IMG/VR virus record: IMGVR_UViG_3300030012_003178 | Coordinates: 1-45,830 of that record | DNA: 45,830 nt | Reading direction: 5' to 3' (one strand) | Source: a virus | Shown: in pieces, positions 38,220 through 43,480 of the stretch | How the letters are laid out: every line of letters begins with the position of its first letter | How positions within the stretch are numbered: the first letter of the stretch is position 1 | Program-made: the position numbers and the translations under genes | Notes under the pieces: model-generated | Databases searched by the model: none | Seen by the model: only the letters and a program-made list of their open reading frames with translations | Told to the model about the DNA's origin: nothing

Positions 38220-38370
38220 CCGAAATTGTAGTATCCTTACTTATATCTATAAGCGTTTTATCAACTTTATCAGTTTTCTTTGGAATTTTATCGTCATTTG
38301 TCACCTCTCGCAGCAATTTTTGGTATTGATGGTTTGCGAGATTGTCTAAAAAATCGTGTTGAAACTCCAT
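38200..38370 (-). CDS. 56-aa conserved-type protein upstream of gp25
   Basis: A short frame starts MEFQHDFLDNLANHQYQKLLREVTND (in two runs) and ends ISDVNLYD. It is preceded by AAGGC spaced 6 bases from the ATG. The N-terminal half is likely one amphipathic helix and the rest is charged (KIPKKTDKVDKTLIDISKD). It fills the gap between the 236-aa gene and gp25, and its last 20 bases overlap gp25 in another frame, the kind of packing expected of a real coupled gene. Function unknown. A T4 counterpart cannot be assigned. Confidence 0.65.
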   Translation of the reverse strand: MEFQHDFLDNLANHQYQKLLREVTNDDKIPKKTDKVDKTLIDISKDTTISDVNLYD

Positions 38371-38402
38371 TTTTGCCTTTTTTTCTATATTTAGGGCAAA
38401 TT

Positions 38403-39113
38403 TTAACCTAATTCTGGTTCAATATCAATACTAACTTCGTTTTCTGGTTCAAATGGAAGTCTTTCCTTCCTTTCTTTTGCTGTTTTCCAGAAATAATTCT
38501 CTTCAGAACCCAATCCATCACGGTCATGACCGTTTTCCACCTGATAATACACGGTTGATACCTTAAAATCAGGATTCTTAGGTGTCTCAGGAGTGATACT
38601 GTTGTCATATATTCTCATTCTATTGTTTGGATAGAGGCAAAACTGTCCATTATCCAATTCGAGAAGGTTATGACTCTTATGTTCAGCAGGTTGCTCACTT
38701 GTAGAGTAATCAATTGCATCCACACTCTCATGATAGTTGTCTAAAGTGCATATGTAAGTGCCCGTCTGAGTGCCATAATCACGAGTATAGACCTCATAGT
38801 GCATTGAACCGATAAACTGCTTCTGAACCGCTACAACTCCATAATCCATGCAGTTCCAGAACTGTAGGTTGTGTAGAGTCATATCAGGATCTGGTATCTC
38901 TGGATCGGTTGTAAATGCAGAGATCGGTAGTTTATCATAGACTGCAGCATACTCTGGTAAATAAGTCTCAAAATAAAAGGCACGACCAGGTATACTCTTT
39001 GCAGTAACCCAGACTCCTTTGACAAACTCACCGTGACCACTCTTATGGTCAGTTAGATATTCTTTTCTTACCCATACTTCATAAGAGGGTAGATTTGTAA
39101 TTAGTGTACTCAT
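38403..39113 (-). CDS. 236-aa conserved-type protein of unknown function
   Basis: This is an aromatic-rich, acidic protein with a complex globular composition: EVWVRKEYLTDHKSGHGEF near residues 12-30, RAFYFETYLPEYAAVYDKLP, NLQFWNCMDYGVVAVQKQF and NGQFCLYPNNRMRIYDN. The last 30 residues are acidic and probably flexible. I know similar proteins from marine T4-like phages but no function. It begins 3 bases after the zinc-ribbon gene and ends 32 bases before the 56-aa gene, inside the run of genes leading to the baseplate. A head or tail assembly role is inferred from position only. Confidence 0.85.
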   Translation of the reverse strand: MSTLITNLPSYEVWVRKEYLTDHKSGHGEFVKGVWVTAKSIPGRAFYFETYLPEYAAVYDKLPISAFTTDPEIPDPDMTLHNLQFWNCMDYGVVAVQKQFIGSMHYEVYTRDYGTQTGTYICTLDNYHESVDAIDYSTSEQPAEHKSHNLLELDNGQFCLYPNNRMRIYDNSITPETPKNPDFKVSTVYYQVENGHDRDGLGSEENYFWKTAKERKERLPFEPENEVSIDIEPELG

Positions 39114-39116
39114 GTT

Positions 39117-39302
39117 TTAATTTTGACCAATTTTTCTTTTGATATCATAATGTTTATCAGTTGGTGAATGATACACCAGTACAAAGGCATCACAATTCGG
39201 ACAGGAAAGATTGGTAACGATATCATATTCTTCGTTACCGTAGTCCTCTCCATCGTGATCACCACCCCAAATCAATTCGGAGTTACATGACCAACACTTC
39301 AT
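39117..39302 (-). CDS. 61-aa zinc-ribbon protein
   Basis: Two CxxC pairs are present, C3/C6 (MKCWSCNSEL) and C34/C37 (LSCPNCDAF), separated by an acidic, Gly-rich loop. This is the plan of a small zinc ribbon. Such proteins in phages may bind nucleic acid or modulate host RNA polymerase, but this one has no feature that shows which. Its ATG overlaps the upstream 58-aa gene stop (ATGA), and the 236-aa gene begins 3 bases downstream. Confidence 0.8.
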   Translation of the reverse strand: MKCWSCNSELIWGGDHDGEDYGNEEYDIVTNLSCPNCDAFVLVYHSPTDKHYDIKRKIGQN

Positions 39303-39475
39303 TTCTTTCCCTGCCCCAAGTAGTATTTTGACCTTGCTGTACCATCTTTTGTGTACTCAGATCTTTTCTTTGATTTACGAGGTTTCAAGTTATCCATGTT
39401 GAAAAATGTAAACTTCTTACGAGTCACACCATCTTTATCAACGAATGATGTCTGTCTCTTTTCAAAGCGAGTCAT
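39299..39475 (-). CDS. 58-aa basic protein, unknown
   Basis: This frame begins MTRFEKRQTSFVDKDGVTRK and ends YYLGQGKK. It is strongly basic (Lys and Arg about a third of residues) and shares with the previous 47-aa gene product a C-terminal pattern of Tyr followed by xGQG(R/K)K. Both its start and stop overlap neighbouring genes in ATGA arrangement, which strongly supports translation. It may bind nucleic acid. Function unknown. Confidence 0.72.
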   Translation of the reverse strand: MTRFEKRQTSFVDKDGVTRKKFTFFNMDNLKPRKSKKRSEYTKDGTARSKYYLGQGKK

Positions 39476-39615
39476 TTTCTTCCCTGCCCTCTGTACTTCT
39501 TCTTTGCCTTGTTGGAGGCGGTTGCAGAGTACTTGGTGTGCTTTCCACGACCCTGCTTTGTTTTCTTTGGTTTTGATTCCACTTGTTCGATGTTGTTAAT
39601 GATTCTCATTGCCAT
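39472..39615 (-). CDS. 47-aa basic protein, unknown
   Basis: This short frame begins MAMRIINNIEQVESKPKKTK, then GRGKHTKYSATASNKAKKKY and ends RGQGRK. The GAGAG purine run before the ATG is a plausible ribosome binding site. The SATAxNKAKKxYRGQGR pattern is, from memory, conserved among marine T4-like phages. It is very basic and probably binds nucleic acid or an acidic partner. It starts the four-gene overlapping chain that leads to the 236-aa gene. A start at the second ATG (39609) is possible. Confidence 0.72.
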   Translation of the reverse strand: MAMRIINNIEQVESKPKKTKQGRGKHTKYSATASNKAKKKYRGQGRK

Positions 39616-39674
39616 GATAATAATTCTCTCCTTTTAAATTCAACTTTAACGACGATTTTTCAAATTATAAGACA

Positions 39675-40433
39675 TCAGATGATTCTTGTCTTCTCGTGCC
39701 CGACTCGGATCTTCGGATCACACCAGATCTCAAAACCTGCTGCGATTGCATCCAAACAGAAGGAGACATCCTCGCCACACATGTCCTGCACTTCTCCAGA
39801 TTCAAATACTTGCATCTTCGGAGCAAACCAGGGATACTTGAGACCCTCATGCTCAAACACCCCGTGCTTGATCAATAACCAACCAAATCCTGCATAGTCA
39901 ACAGTGAATGGTTTGCGTCTCTTGCTCATGGTTTCAATGGTCTCATGATTCATCACTCCACCATTCTGACGGAAGTCTTCTTCTTCCATCCAGTGTGCAA
40001 CGGATGTTGTCTTTCCATCCTCTGTACAGTACCATCCTGATGCAATGTTCTTATTCATGTGTACAAGACGGTAGAACTTCTCAGTGTCAAATACAATATC
40101 ACTATCAATCCATAACTGATAGTCATACTTTAACTTACCATCCCAGGGCAACTGGTCAGGTCCTCGAAGAACATTTGCACCCAGACACTTACATCTTGCA
40201 AAATTCACCATTGATGAATAATCTTGAGATATCTGAATCGCTGCTCCGTTCTGTACAAGATCAAAGCATAACTGAACGAATGCTTTTAAGAAGGTATATG
40301 AGACTCCTCTTCCTGGTAAGCAGAATACAACTGTCTTTCCTTTGATTAGTTGCTTCGCTTCTTCTAAATTAAACTCGTCAACAGGTGCCTTCTTCTTCGG
40401 CACATCTGCCTTGACTGTAAATCCTTTTGCCAT
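39675..40433 (-). CDS. Putative GT-A fold glycosyltransferase (252 aa)
   Basis: After a charged N-terminal segment, the protein shows the order of a retaining or inverting GT-A glycosyltransferase. KTVVFCLPGRGVSYTFLKAF (33-52) is the nucleotide-sugar binding strand-loop. YQLWIDSDIVF has a DxD metal site (D110, D112). MCGEDVSFC has E221/D222 as acceptor-side residues, and VGHEK supplies H246 as a possible metal ligand. It is soluble, with no signal peptide. The donor and acceptor cannot be told from sequence. Modifying DNA, virion proteins or host surface sugars are all possible. It has its own sigma-70 type promoter at 40458-40486. Confidence 0.8.
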   Translation of the reverse strand: MAKGFTVKADVPKKKAPVDEFNLEEAKQLIKGKTVVFCLPGRGVSYTFLKAFVQLCFDLVQNGAAIQISQDYSSMVNFARCKCLGANVLRGPDQLPWDGKLKYDYQLWIDSDIVFDTEKFYRLVHMNKNIASGWYCTEDGKTTSVAHWMEEEDFRQNGGVMNHETIETMSKRRKPFTVDYAGFGWLLIKHGVFEHEGLKYPWFAPKMQVFESGEVQDMCGEDVSFCLDAIAAGFEIWCDPKIRVGHEKTRII

Positions 40434-40457
40434 AAAATTGAATTAATTTATACTTCC

Positions 40458-40486
40458 ATTATACCACTACAAGTCAAATCATGCAA
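40458..40486 (-). promoter_or_regulatory. Sigma-70 type promoter for the glycosyltransferase gene
   Basis: On the minus strand, TTGCAT (-35, 40486-40481) and TATAAT (-10, 40463-40458) are separated by exactly 17 bases, with TGG just before the -10. The -10 is perfect. The expected leader before the ATG at 40433 is about 17-20 bases. Host RNA polymerase should use it, so this gene may be expressed earlier than the late genes downstream. Confidence 0.7.
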
Positions 40487-40515
40487 TGAGTATATGTGAA
40501 TATTTAGTTCCCTTT

Positions 40516-40665
40516 CTAGTACTCTTCGTACTGTAATTTATCGAGCATGTCCATCAGATCATGCTTCAATGAAGTATTCACGAGTAGGTGCTCGTCCTCC
40601 TCCATTCGGAATTTGATTGTCTCGATGATGGTGTCTTTCTCGTACTGATCAAGTATAAGTTCCAT
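40516..40665 (-). CDS. 49-aa acidic helical protein, unknown
   Basis: This short frame begins MELILDQYEKDTIIETIKFR and ends DMLDKLQYEEY. It is acidic and strongly helical, typical of the tiny early proteins of marine T4-like phages. A clear -10 box (TATAAT, 40697-40692) lies upstream of the start. Function unknown. Confidence 0.65.
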   Translation of the reverse strand: MELILDQYEKDTIIETIKFRMEEDEHLLVNTSLKHDLMDMLDKLQYEEY

Positions 40666-40666
40666 A

Positions 40667-40697
40667 GCGGTCTTATGATTGTCTCTGTCCCATTATA
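40667..40697 (-). promoter_or_regulatory. Promoter -10 box and repeated leader of the 49-aa gene
   Basis: The minus strand has TATAAT at 40697-40692. The leader then contains ATCATAAGACCGC (40679-40667), a 13-base string that occurs again at 43893-43881. A -35 box is poor (TTTTGT at 17 bases). The repeated leader string could be an operator or an RNA signal. Confidence 0.5.
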
Positions 40698-41032
40698 TAG
40701 AGTTGGGGGTTTTTACAAAAAAAATTCTGGGAAAATTTTTTGGAGGGCCTCTGAAGTCTTATGGGATTTCCCTTAAACCATACAGAGTTATGTATAAATT
40801 TCTGGATCTCTGGGGTCTTGGGGGTAAAATTTTCTGGGCGGATTTTTTATTTCGCTCGCTTTCTGGGTTCGTTGTAGGTTAGGGAAGTTAGCGTTTTTTA
40901 AACCGCAAGGGGCCGCCCGCCCCAAAAATCGTAATAAAAATTAACTGCATTTTTAGCATCTGCAAATATAATGCACGAAGTAAACAAATAGGGGTCAAAT
41001 CCATTGGTATGACTGGGATGTGCCACTTTTAA
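40698..41032. other. Noncoding stretch with G-runs, possible RNA hairpin and GC-rich inverted repeat
   Basis: No convincing gene is present. Two related segments, TCTGGGAAAATTTTTTGGAG (40726-40745) and GGGGGTAAAATTTTCTGGGC (40820-40839), look like a degenerate duplication. Between them, CTCTG (40749-40753) pairs with CAGAG (40783-40787) and TATGG (40760-40764) with CCATA (40778-40782), giving a bulged stem. At 40909-40923, GGGGC-CGCCC-GCCCC is a GC-only inverted repeat that stands out in AT-rich DNA. It is not followed by a T-run in either direction, so it is not a normal terminator. Confidence 0.5.
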
Positions 41033-41257
41033 CAATTAGTAATATATACACTATTAGTAATTATACCTATCAATAACTTGACAACGAATTAGCGTCCTTA
41101 AGTGTTAAATAACGAATCACTATTTGTTAATTAGTGACTTAATAGTTGTTAATTAGTGTTAGTTACATTGTATTGTATAAAATAAAAAAAGGGCAATAAC
41201 GAAGTCATAGCAAGGGATCTGGACGATAATTGTTTATATATAAGGACGTAATTAGTA
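41033..41257. repeat. Iterated AATTAGT-type repeats
   Basis: The core (T)AATTAGT or a one-base variant occurs near 41034, 41052 (TATTAGTAATTATAC), 41087 (AATTAGCG), 41127 (TTAATTAGTGACTTA), 41149 (TTAATTAGTGTTAG) and 41250 (TAATTAGTAATTGTAC). Several spacings are close to multiples of one helical turn (about 19-21, 34 and 42 bases), so a protein could bind them on one face. They lie in a gene-free region next to the AT-rich block and DnaA-like boxes. Confidence 0.55.
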
Positions 41258-41340
41258 ATTGTACTCATACGCTAATATAATATTGAAATCTTACATATTT
41301 CTGATAATATTATTATATACGATTGATAAGAAATGCTAAT
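41221..41340. other. Very AT-rich block, possible DNA unwinding element
   Basis: This stretch has roughly one G or C in five bases by eye and includes runs such as TTTATATATAAGG, GCTAATATAATATTG and GATAATATTATTATATACG. No gene is present. Its position, beside iterated repeats and about 140 bases from the DnaA-like box array, fits the unwinding element of a replication origin. AT-rich noncoding DNA alone would not show this. Confidence 0.45.
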
Positions 41341-41452
41341 TGAAAATGGTTATCATTATCGCACACTAGATGTAGTTGTTCGGTTATCCGCACTTTACAA
41401 AAAATCGTGGATTCTCATAAGACTCAGGCACAGTAACATTTTATACATCACT

Positions 41453-41475
41453 TTGTATCATATGTGTTTGACAAA
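41453..41475 (-). promoter_or_regulatory. Promoter-like repeated element, copy A
   Basis: On the minus strand this reads TTTGT, five bases, then ACATATGATACAA. The end is an extended -10 (TGATACAAA). The same element occurs at 42674-42696 with all 18 fixed bases identical. This copy lies only 2 bases from the DnaA-like array, and transcription from it would run leftward into the AT-rich block. Confidence 0.5.
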
Positions 41476-41477
41476 AG

Positions 41478-41544
41478 TTCTCCACAATGCTTGTGGAAAA
41501 CCTGTGGAAAACCTGTGGAAACGCTGTGGAAAACTTGTGGAGAT
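41478..41544. repeat. Array of DnaA-like boxes, 11-bp period
   Basis: On the minus strand, boxes related to TTTTCCACA lie at plus coordinates 41492-41500, 41503-41511, 41514-41522, 41525-41533 and 41536-41544, each exactly 11 bases from the next. Three are perfect TTTTCCACA, one is GTTTCCACA and the last is ATCTCCACA. An inverted sixth box, TTCTCCACA, lies at 41478-41486 and forms a 10-base dyad with the first box. TTTTCCACA is, to my knowledge, the usual DnaA box of cyanobacteria. A weaker plus-strand box (TTATCCGCA) lies at 41384-41392. The array most likely binds host DnaA. Confidence 0.7.
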
Positions 41545-41570
41545 ATGGGTGTAACATATATCACACCCAT
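41545..41570. repeat. Perfect 8-bp inverted repeat next to DnaA-like boxes
   Basis: ATGGGTGT (41545-41552) and ACACCCAT (41563-41570) flank a 10-base AT-rich centre. It directly follows the box array and lies 11 bases beyond the stop of the 65-aa gene. There is no T-run, so a terminator is unlikely. It may be an operator or a cruciform-forming part of the origin. On the minus strand it is preceded by TATGATACAG, another extended -10-like string. Confidence 0.55.
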
Positions 41571-41581
41571 CTGTATCATAA

Positions 41582-41779
41582 CTATATCTCTGTAATATCC
41601 TTACTCATATCTAAAATATTAGTTATAAGATTATCAAGATTTCTTAACTTTCTTATATTAGTCTTATAATCTAGGTTATTAGATTGAGATAAAACCCGCT
41701 GTTTATAACGATACATAAAGACGCTAAATTGCTTATCGTTTAAGTACTTAATAGGACGTAAGTTTTTAGAATTGTTCAT
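41582..41779 (-). CDS. 65-aa basic protein beside the DnaA-like array
   Basis: I prefer the start at 41779 (MNNSKNLRPIKYLNDKQFSV...), since the 21 codons upstream in the same frame (from 41842) look unlike the rest. The protein is basic, helical and contains FMYRYKQRVLSQSNNL and NIRKLRNLDNLITNILDM. Lys and Arg content suggests nucleic acid binding. No strong ribosome binding site is seen at either start, which lowers confidence. It ends 11 bases from the inverted repeat and 37 from the last DnaA-like box, so a role at the putative origin is possible. Function unknown. Confidence 0.5.
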   Translation of the reverse strand: MNNSKNLRPIKYLNDKQFSVFMYRYKQRVLSQSNNLDYKTNIRKLRNLDNLITNILDMSKDITEI

Positions 41780-41866
41780 AATTAAAGACGAAGAATAAAG
41801 GACGAAGTTACATTTTATACCACGTAATGTGATGGGGGTCATTTTTGCTACTCGTTGACTAAGAAC

Positions 41867-41901
41867 GAAATATAAAGCGATTACTTGTTATGTAATCGCT
41901 T
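41867..41901 (-). terminator. Rho-independent-type terminator of the 211-aa gene
   Basis: A perfect 10-bp inverted repeat (AAGCGATTAC / GTAATCGCTT, arms 41875-41884 and 41892-41901, 7-base loop) overlaps the stop codon of the 211-aa gene. On the minus strand it is followed by TATATTTCG, a weak U-rich tract. Confidence 0.6.
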
Positions 41902-42516
41902 GTATGTCACCCATGTAACCGCCTGTAACTGCGATGGAATCAAGTTTAGGTTATATTTCTTATTAATCATCTTAGTCGCTTGTCTGTACTCTTCTGAGAT
42001 GATTTTGTAATTTTTTGCTGAGATAGAAGGCACTTTTTTAAGAGCGTTTACAATACCTGCACTTATACAAAATGCGTGACCATCTATTGTTACAGATTCT
42101 TTACATCCTAGAATGTTTCTTTTAAAGTTTTGAGTTTTTAAACCTGATAGAATAGATTCTATTTGGTTAGCGTTACTTTCAAGTATGTTTACTGCCTTAT
42201 GCTTATTACTTGTAAAGGTACATACTGAAATATCAGAAACTTTTTTAAGTCTATAGTATGCAAGTATAAGATTTTTAGCATCTATCTTGTTGCGATCCCA
42301 CTTGTTGCGAATACTTAAGGCACTTGTAACGCCAGCAACATGCTCGATTGAGATCTCTTTTTTAGTCTCATTAGATACTGATTGAGCAAACTTGTTAGCG
42401 TCTTTATACCAGTTTAAACCTTCAGTAATTTCAGATTGAGTCGCTTGCTTGAAAACCTTTTCAATATTACCTTTAGTAATCTTGTAGTCTGTTTTGTTAA
42501 TAGTGATAGTTGGCAT
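41881..42516 (-). CDS. 211-aa protein resembling phage DUF7178-type proteins
   Basis: The pattern is that of a family common in phages: a helical start, VAGVTSALSIRNKWDRNKID (60-79) matching the (A/G)GVxAALSPxxxWxxN motif, FKRNILGCKESVTIDGHAFC (131-150) matching the ILGxxxxVTIDxH motif, and SQLQAVTWVTYKR (195-207) near the end. I recall this as DUF7178. The name needs a domain search. The ILG...VTIDxH segment vaguely recalls helix-hairpin-helix DNA glycosylases, so DNA binding or processing is a guess. It stands alone between a promoter-like element and a terminator, in the signal-rich region. Confidence 0.8.
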   Translation of the reverse strand: MPTITINKTDYKITKGNIEKVFKQATQSEITEGLNWYKDANKFAQSVSNETKKEISIEHVAGVTSALSIRNKWDRNKIDAKNLILAYYRLKKVSDISVCTFTSNKHKAVNILESNANQIESILSGLKTQNFKRNILGCKESVTIDGHAFCISAGIVNALKKVPSISAKNYKIISEEYRQATKMINKKYNLNLIPSQLQAVTWVTYKRLHNK

Positions 42517-42673
42517 AATGTTTAAGTAACTGATCTAATATTAAACCCTATTAATCAGTAATGCAAGTAAATCGGCACACTTTGATGTAACCATTTTTAC
42601 AAGGTCGCTGTGATATAAGATACAACTCGCTGTAATAAAAATCACAGCAGTTTGTATGATTGGTCACCTGACA

Positions 42674-42696
42674 TTGTATCATATGTACAGCACAAA
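42674..42696 (-). promoter_or_regulatory. Promoter-like repeated element, copy B, before the 211-aa gene
   Basis: On the minus strand this reads TTTGT, five bases, then ACATATGATACAA followed by TGTCAGG. TGATACAAT is an extended -10 (TG, one base, TACAAT). It points at the 211-aa gene, whose start is about 155 bases downstream, leaving a long leader. The same element lies beside the DnaA-like array at 41453-41475. Confidence 0.55.
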
Positions 42697-42732
42697 TCTA
42701 AAAAATCGTCTACAATTGGTATAAGCAAACGC

Positions 42733-42760
42733 TCGGCAAGGAAAAGAAACCTACCCTGCC
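42733..42760. repeat. 19-bp shared hairpin motif, copy 1
   Basis: TCGGCAAGGAAAAGAAACC (42733-42751) is followed by TACCCTGCC. GGCAAGG can pair with CCCTGCC around an A-rich loop, with one mismatch. The 19 bases are identical in copy 2 at 43454-43472, again followed by an ACCC(C)TGC string. Both lie 200-220 bases upstream of a minus-strand gene, and in both an AT-rich TATTA(A/G)TAAT stretch follows. Strand is unknown: it could be a small plus-strand RNA or a leader or operator for the minus-strand gene. The rest of 42517-42887 holds copy B of the promoter-like element and a terminator. Confidence 0.6.
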
Positions 42761-42824
42761 AACTTTTAATTTTATTAATAATTTGTAATATTTAAAAAAA
42801 GTTCTATCTCCATTCTAGTATAAG

Positions 42825-42870
42825 AATCCAGAAAATATAAAAAACTGTAACATAATGAAATATTACAGTT
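42825..42870 (-). terminator. Rho-independent-type terminator of the 121-aa gene
   Basis: On the minus strand AACTGTAA (42870-42863) and TTACAGTT (42850-42843) form an 8-bp stem with a 12-base loop, followed by TTTTATATTTTC. A second perfect inverted repeat (AATCCAAAT / ATTTGGATT, 42880-42900) overlaps the gene's stop codon just before it. Confidence 0.65.
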
Positions 42871-42887
42871 ATATTAAGAAATCCAAA

Positions 42888-43253
42888 TTATATTTGGATT
42901 CCTACATGTATGTTAAGAAAATCTTTAATTTTCTCTCTCTTTCTTGGTGGGATTGCATACTCATCAGGATACCACTTTACAACTCGCTGACATTCTCTTT
43001 TGCTCCTGCCACCTCCTGACTTCTTAACCTGTATTCTATGAGCATAGGTAAATCCCATATCCTCAACATGTCTAAACTCTTTTGTATAGGATGCTGAGTT
43101 ATCAGAACCTCTATAACCCTTTACTACCTTAAGTAGTACTTTCTGCTGAGTTACCCCTTTAGGGTGCTTTCTGATCTCTTTAATGATCCTTCTGCATAGT
43201 GCTAGATCAACGTCTGCCTTCTTAGGATTGACATGTAGTTTTAAGTAATTCAT
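42888..43253 (-). CDS. 121-aa basic protein, possible winged-helix DNA-binding protein
   Basis: The protein is rich in Lys and Arg. Residues 14-50 (VDLALCRRIIKEIRKHPKGV, then TQQKVLLKVVKGY) resemble the helix-turn-helix part of a winged helix. They are followed by FRHVEDMGFTYAHRIQVKK and a Gly-rich turn (SGGGRSKRE) that could be a wing. It has its own extended -10-like promoter (TGATACAT near 43325) and a terminator, so it is a single-gene unit in the region of putative origin signals. A regulator that binds the neighbouring repeats is an inference to test. Confidence 0.72.
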   Translation of the reverse strand: MNYLKLHVNPKKADVDLALCRRIIKEIRKHPKGVTQQKVLLKVVKGYRGSDNSASYTKEFRHVEDMGFTYAHRIQVKKSGGGRSKRECQRVVKWYPDEYAIPPRKREKIKDFLNIHVGIQI

Positions 43254-43319
43254 TTGATTAAGATTGAACTATTCATAGATTAGCAGATTATTTTGATAGT
43301 CTACGTTAATCAGATACCA

Positions 43320-43335
43320 ACCCATGTATCATTTT
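43320..43335 (-). promoter_or_regulatory. Extended -10-like promoter of the 121-aa gene
   Basis: The minus strand reads AAATGATACATGGG, with TG, one base, then TACATG in the same TGATACA context as the two promoter-like elements at 41453 and 42674. It lies about 70 bases upstream of the ATG. No clear -35 box is present. Confidence 0.4.
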
Positions 43336-43453
43336 TTACATTTTAGTGTAACTGTATAAATTGTACATAATTGTTAAAATGTCTGTAACAATTCACCAAT
43401 TTCTTATATTTTCGACTATCATAGAGGTATGAAACAAATTCCTAGAAAATAGG

Positions 43454-43480
43454 TCGGCAAGGAAAAGAAACCACCCCTGC
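43454..43480. repeat. 19-bp shared hairpin motif, copy 2
   Basis: TCGGCAAGGAAAAGAAACC (43454-43472) repeats copy 1 exactly, followed by ACCCCTGC. GCAAGG pairs with CCCTGC with one mismatch, so the predicted hairpin is kept while flanks differ. It lies about 200 bases upstream of the 121-aa gene. The rest of 43254-43588 is AT-rich with no gene seen. Confidence 0.6.

Noticed and set aside
40588-40882. Plus-strand frames opposite the 49-aa gene and the G-rich noncoding block
   Set aside because: Composition is odd, no start signals are present, and the minus-strand 49-aa frame with a -10 box explains the left part.
40909-40923. GC-rich inverted repeat as a rho-independent terminator
   Set aside because: No T-run follows the stem on either strand.
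41492-41544. The 11-bp repeats as a CRISPR array
   Set aside because: Units are 11 bases with no spacers, far from the 21-40 base repeats with unique spacers of CRISPR.
41333-41554. A plus-strand frame of 73 codons through the DnaA-like array
   Set aside because: Its end is only the translated box repeat (VENLW-type units) and its start has no ribosome binding site. The repeat is better explained as DNA-binding sites.
41582-41842. The 86-codon form of the 65-aa gene
   Set aside because: The 21 extra N-terminal codons read like untranslated DNA (mixed Cys, Phe and Ser) and include a GACGAA repeat pair. The start at 41779 fits better, though neither has a strong ribosome binding site.
42733-42760. 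The 19-bp motif as a known glutamine-type (glnA) cyanobacterial riboswitch
   Set aside because: The conserved strings I remember for that RNA are not present. A covariance search is needed before any named class is used.
42715-42790. A small plus-strand peptide reading LGKEKKPTLP through motif copy 1, matched by VGKEKKPPLQ in copy 2
   Set aside because: Neither frame has a good ATG or ribosome binding site in the same place, and copy 2 has a stop just upstream. Sequence identity is better explained at DNA or RNA level.
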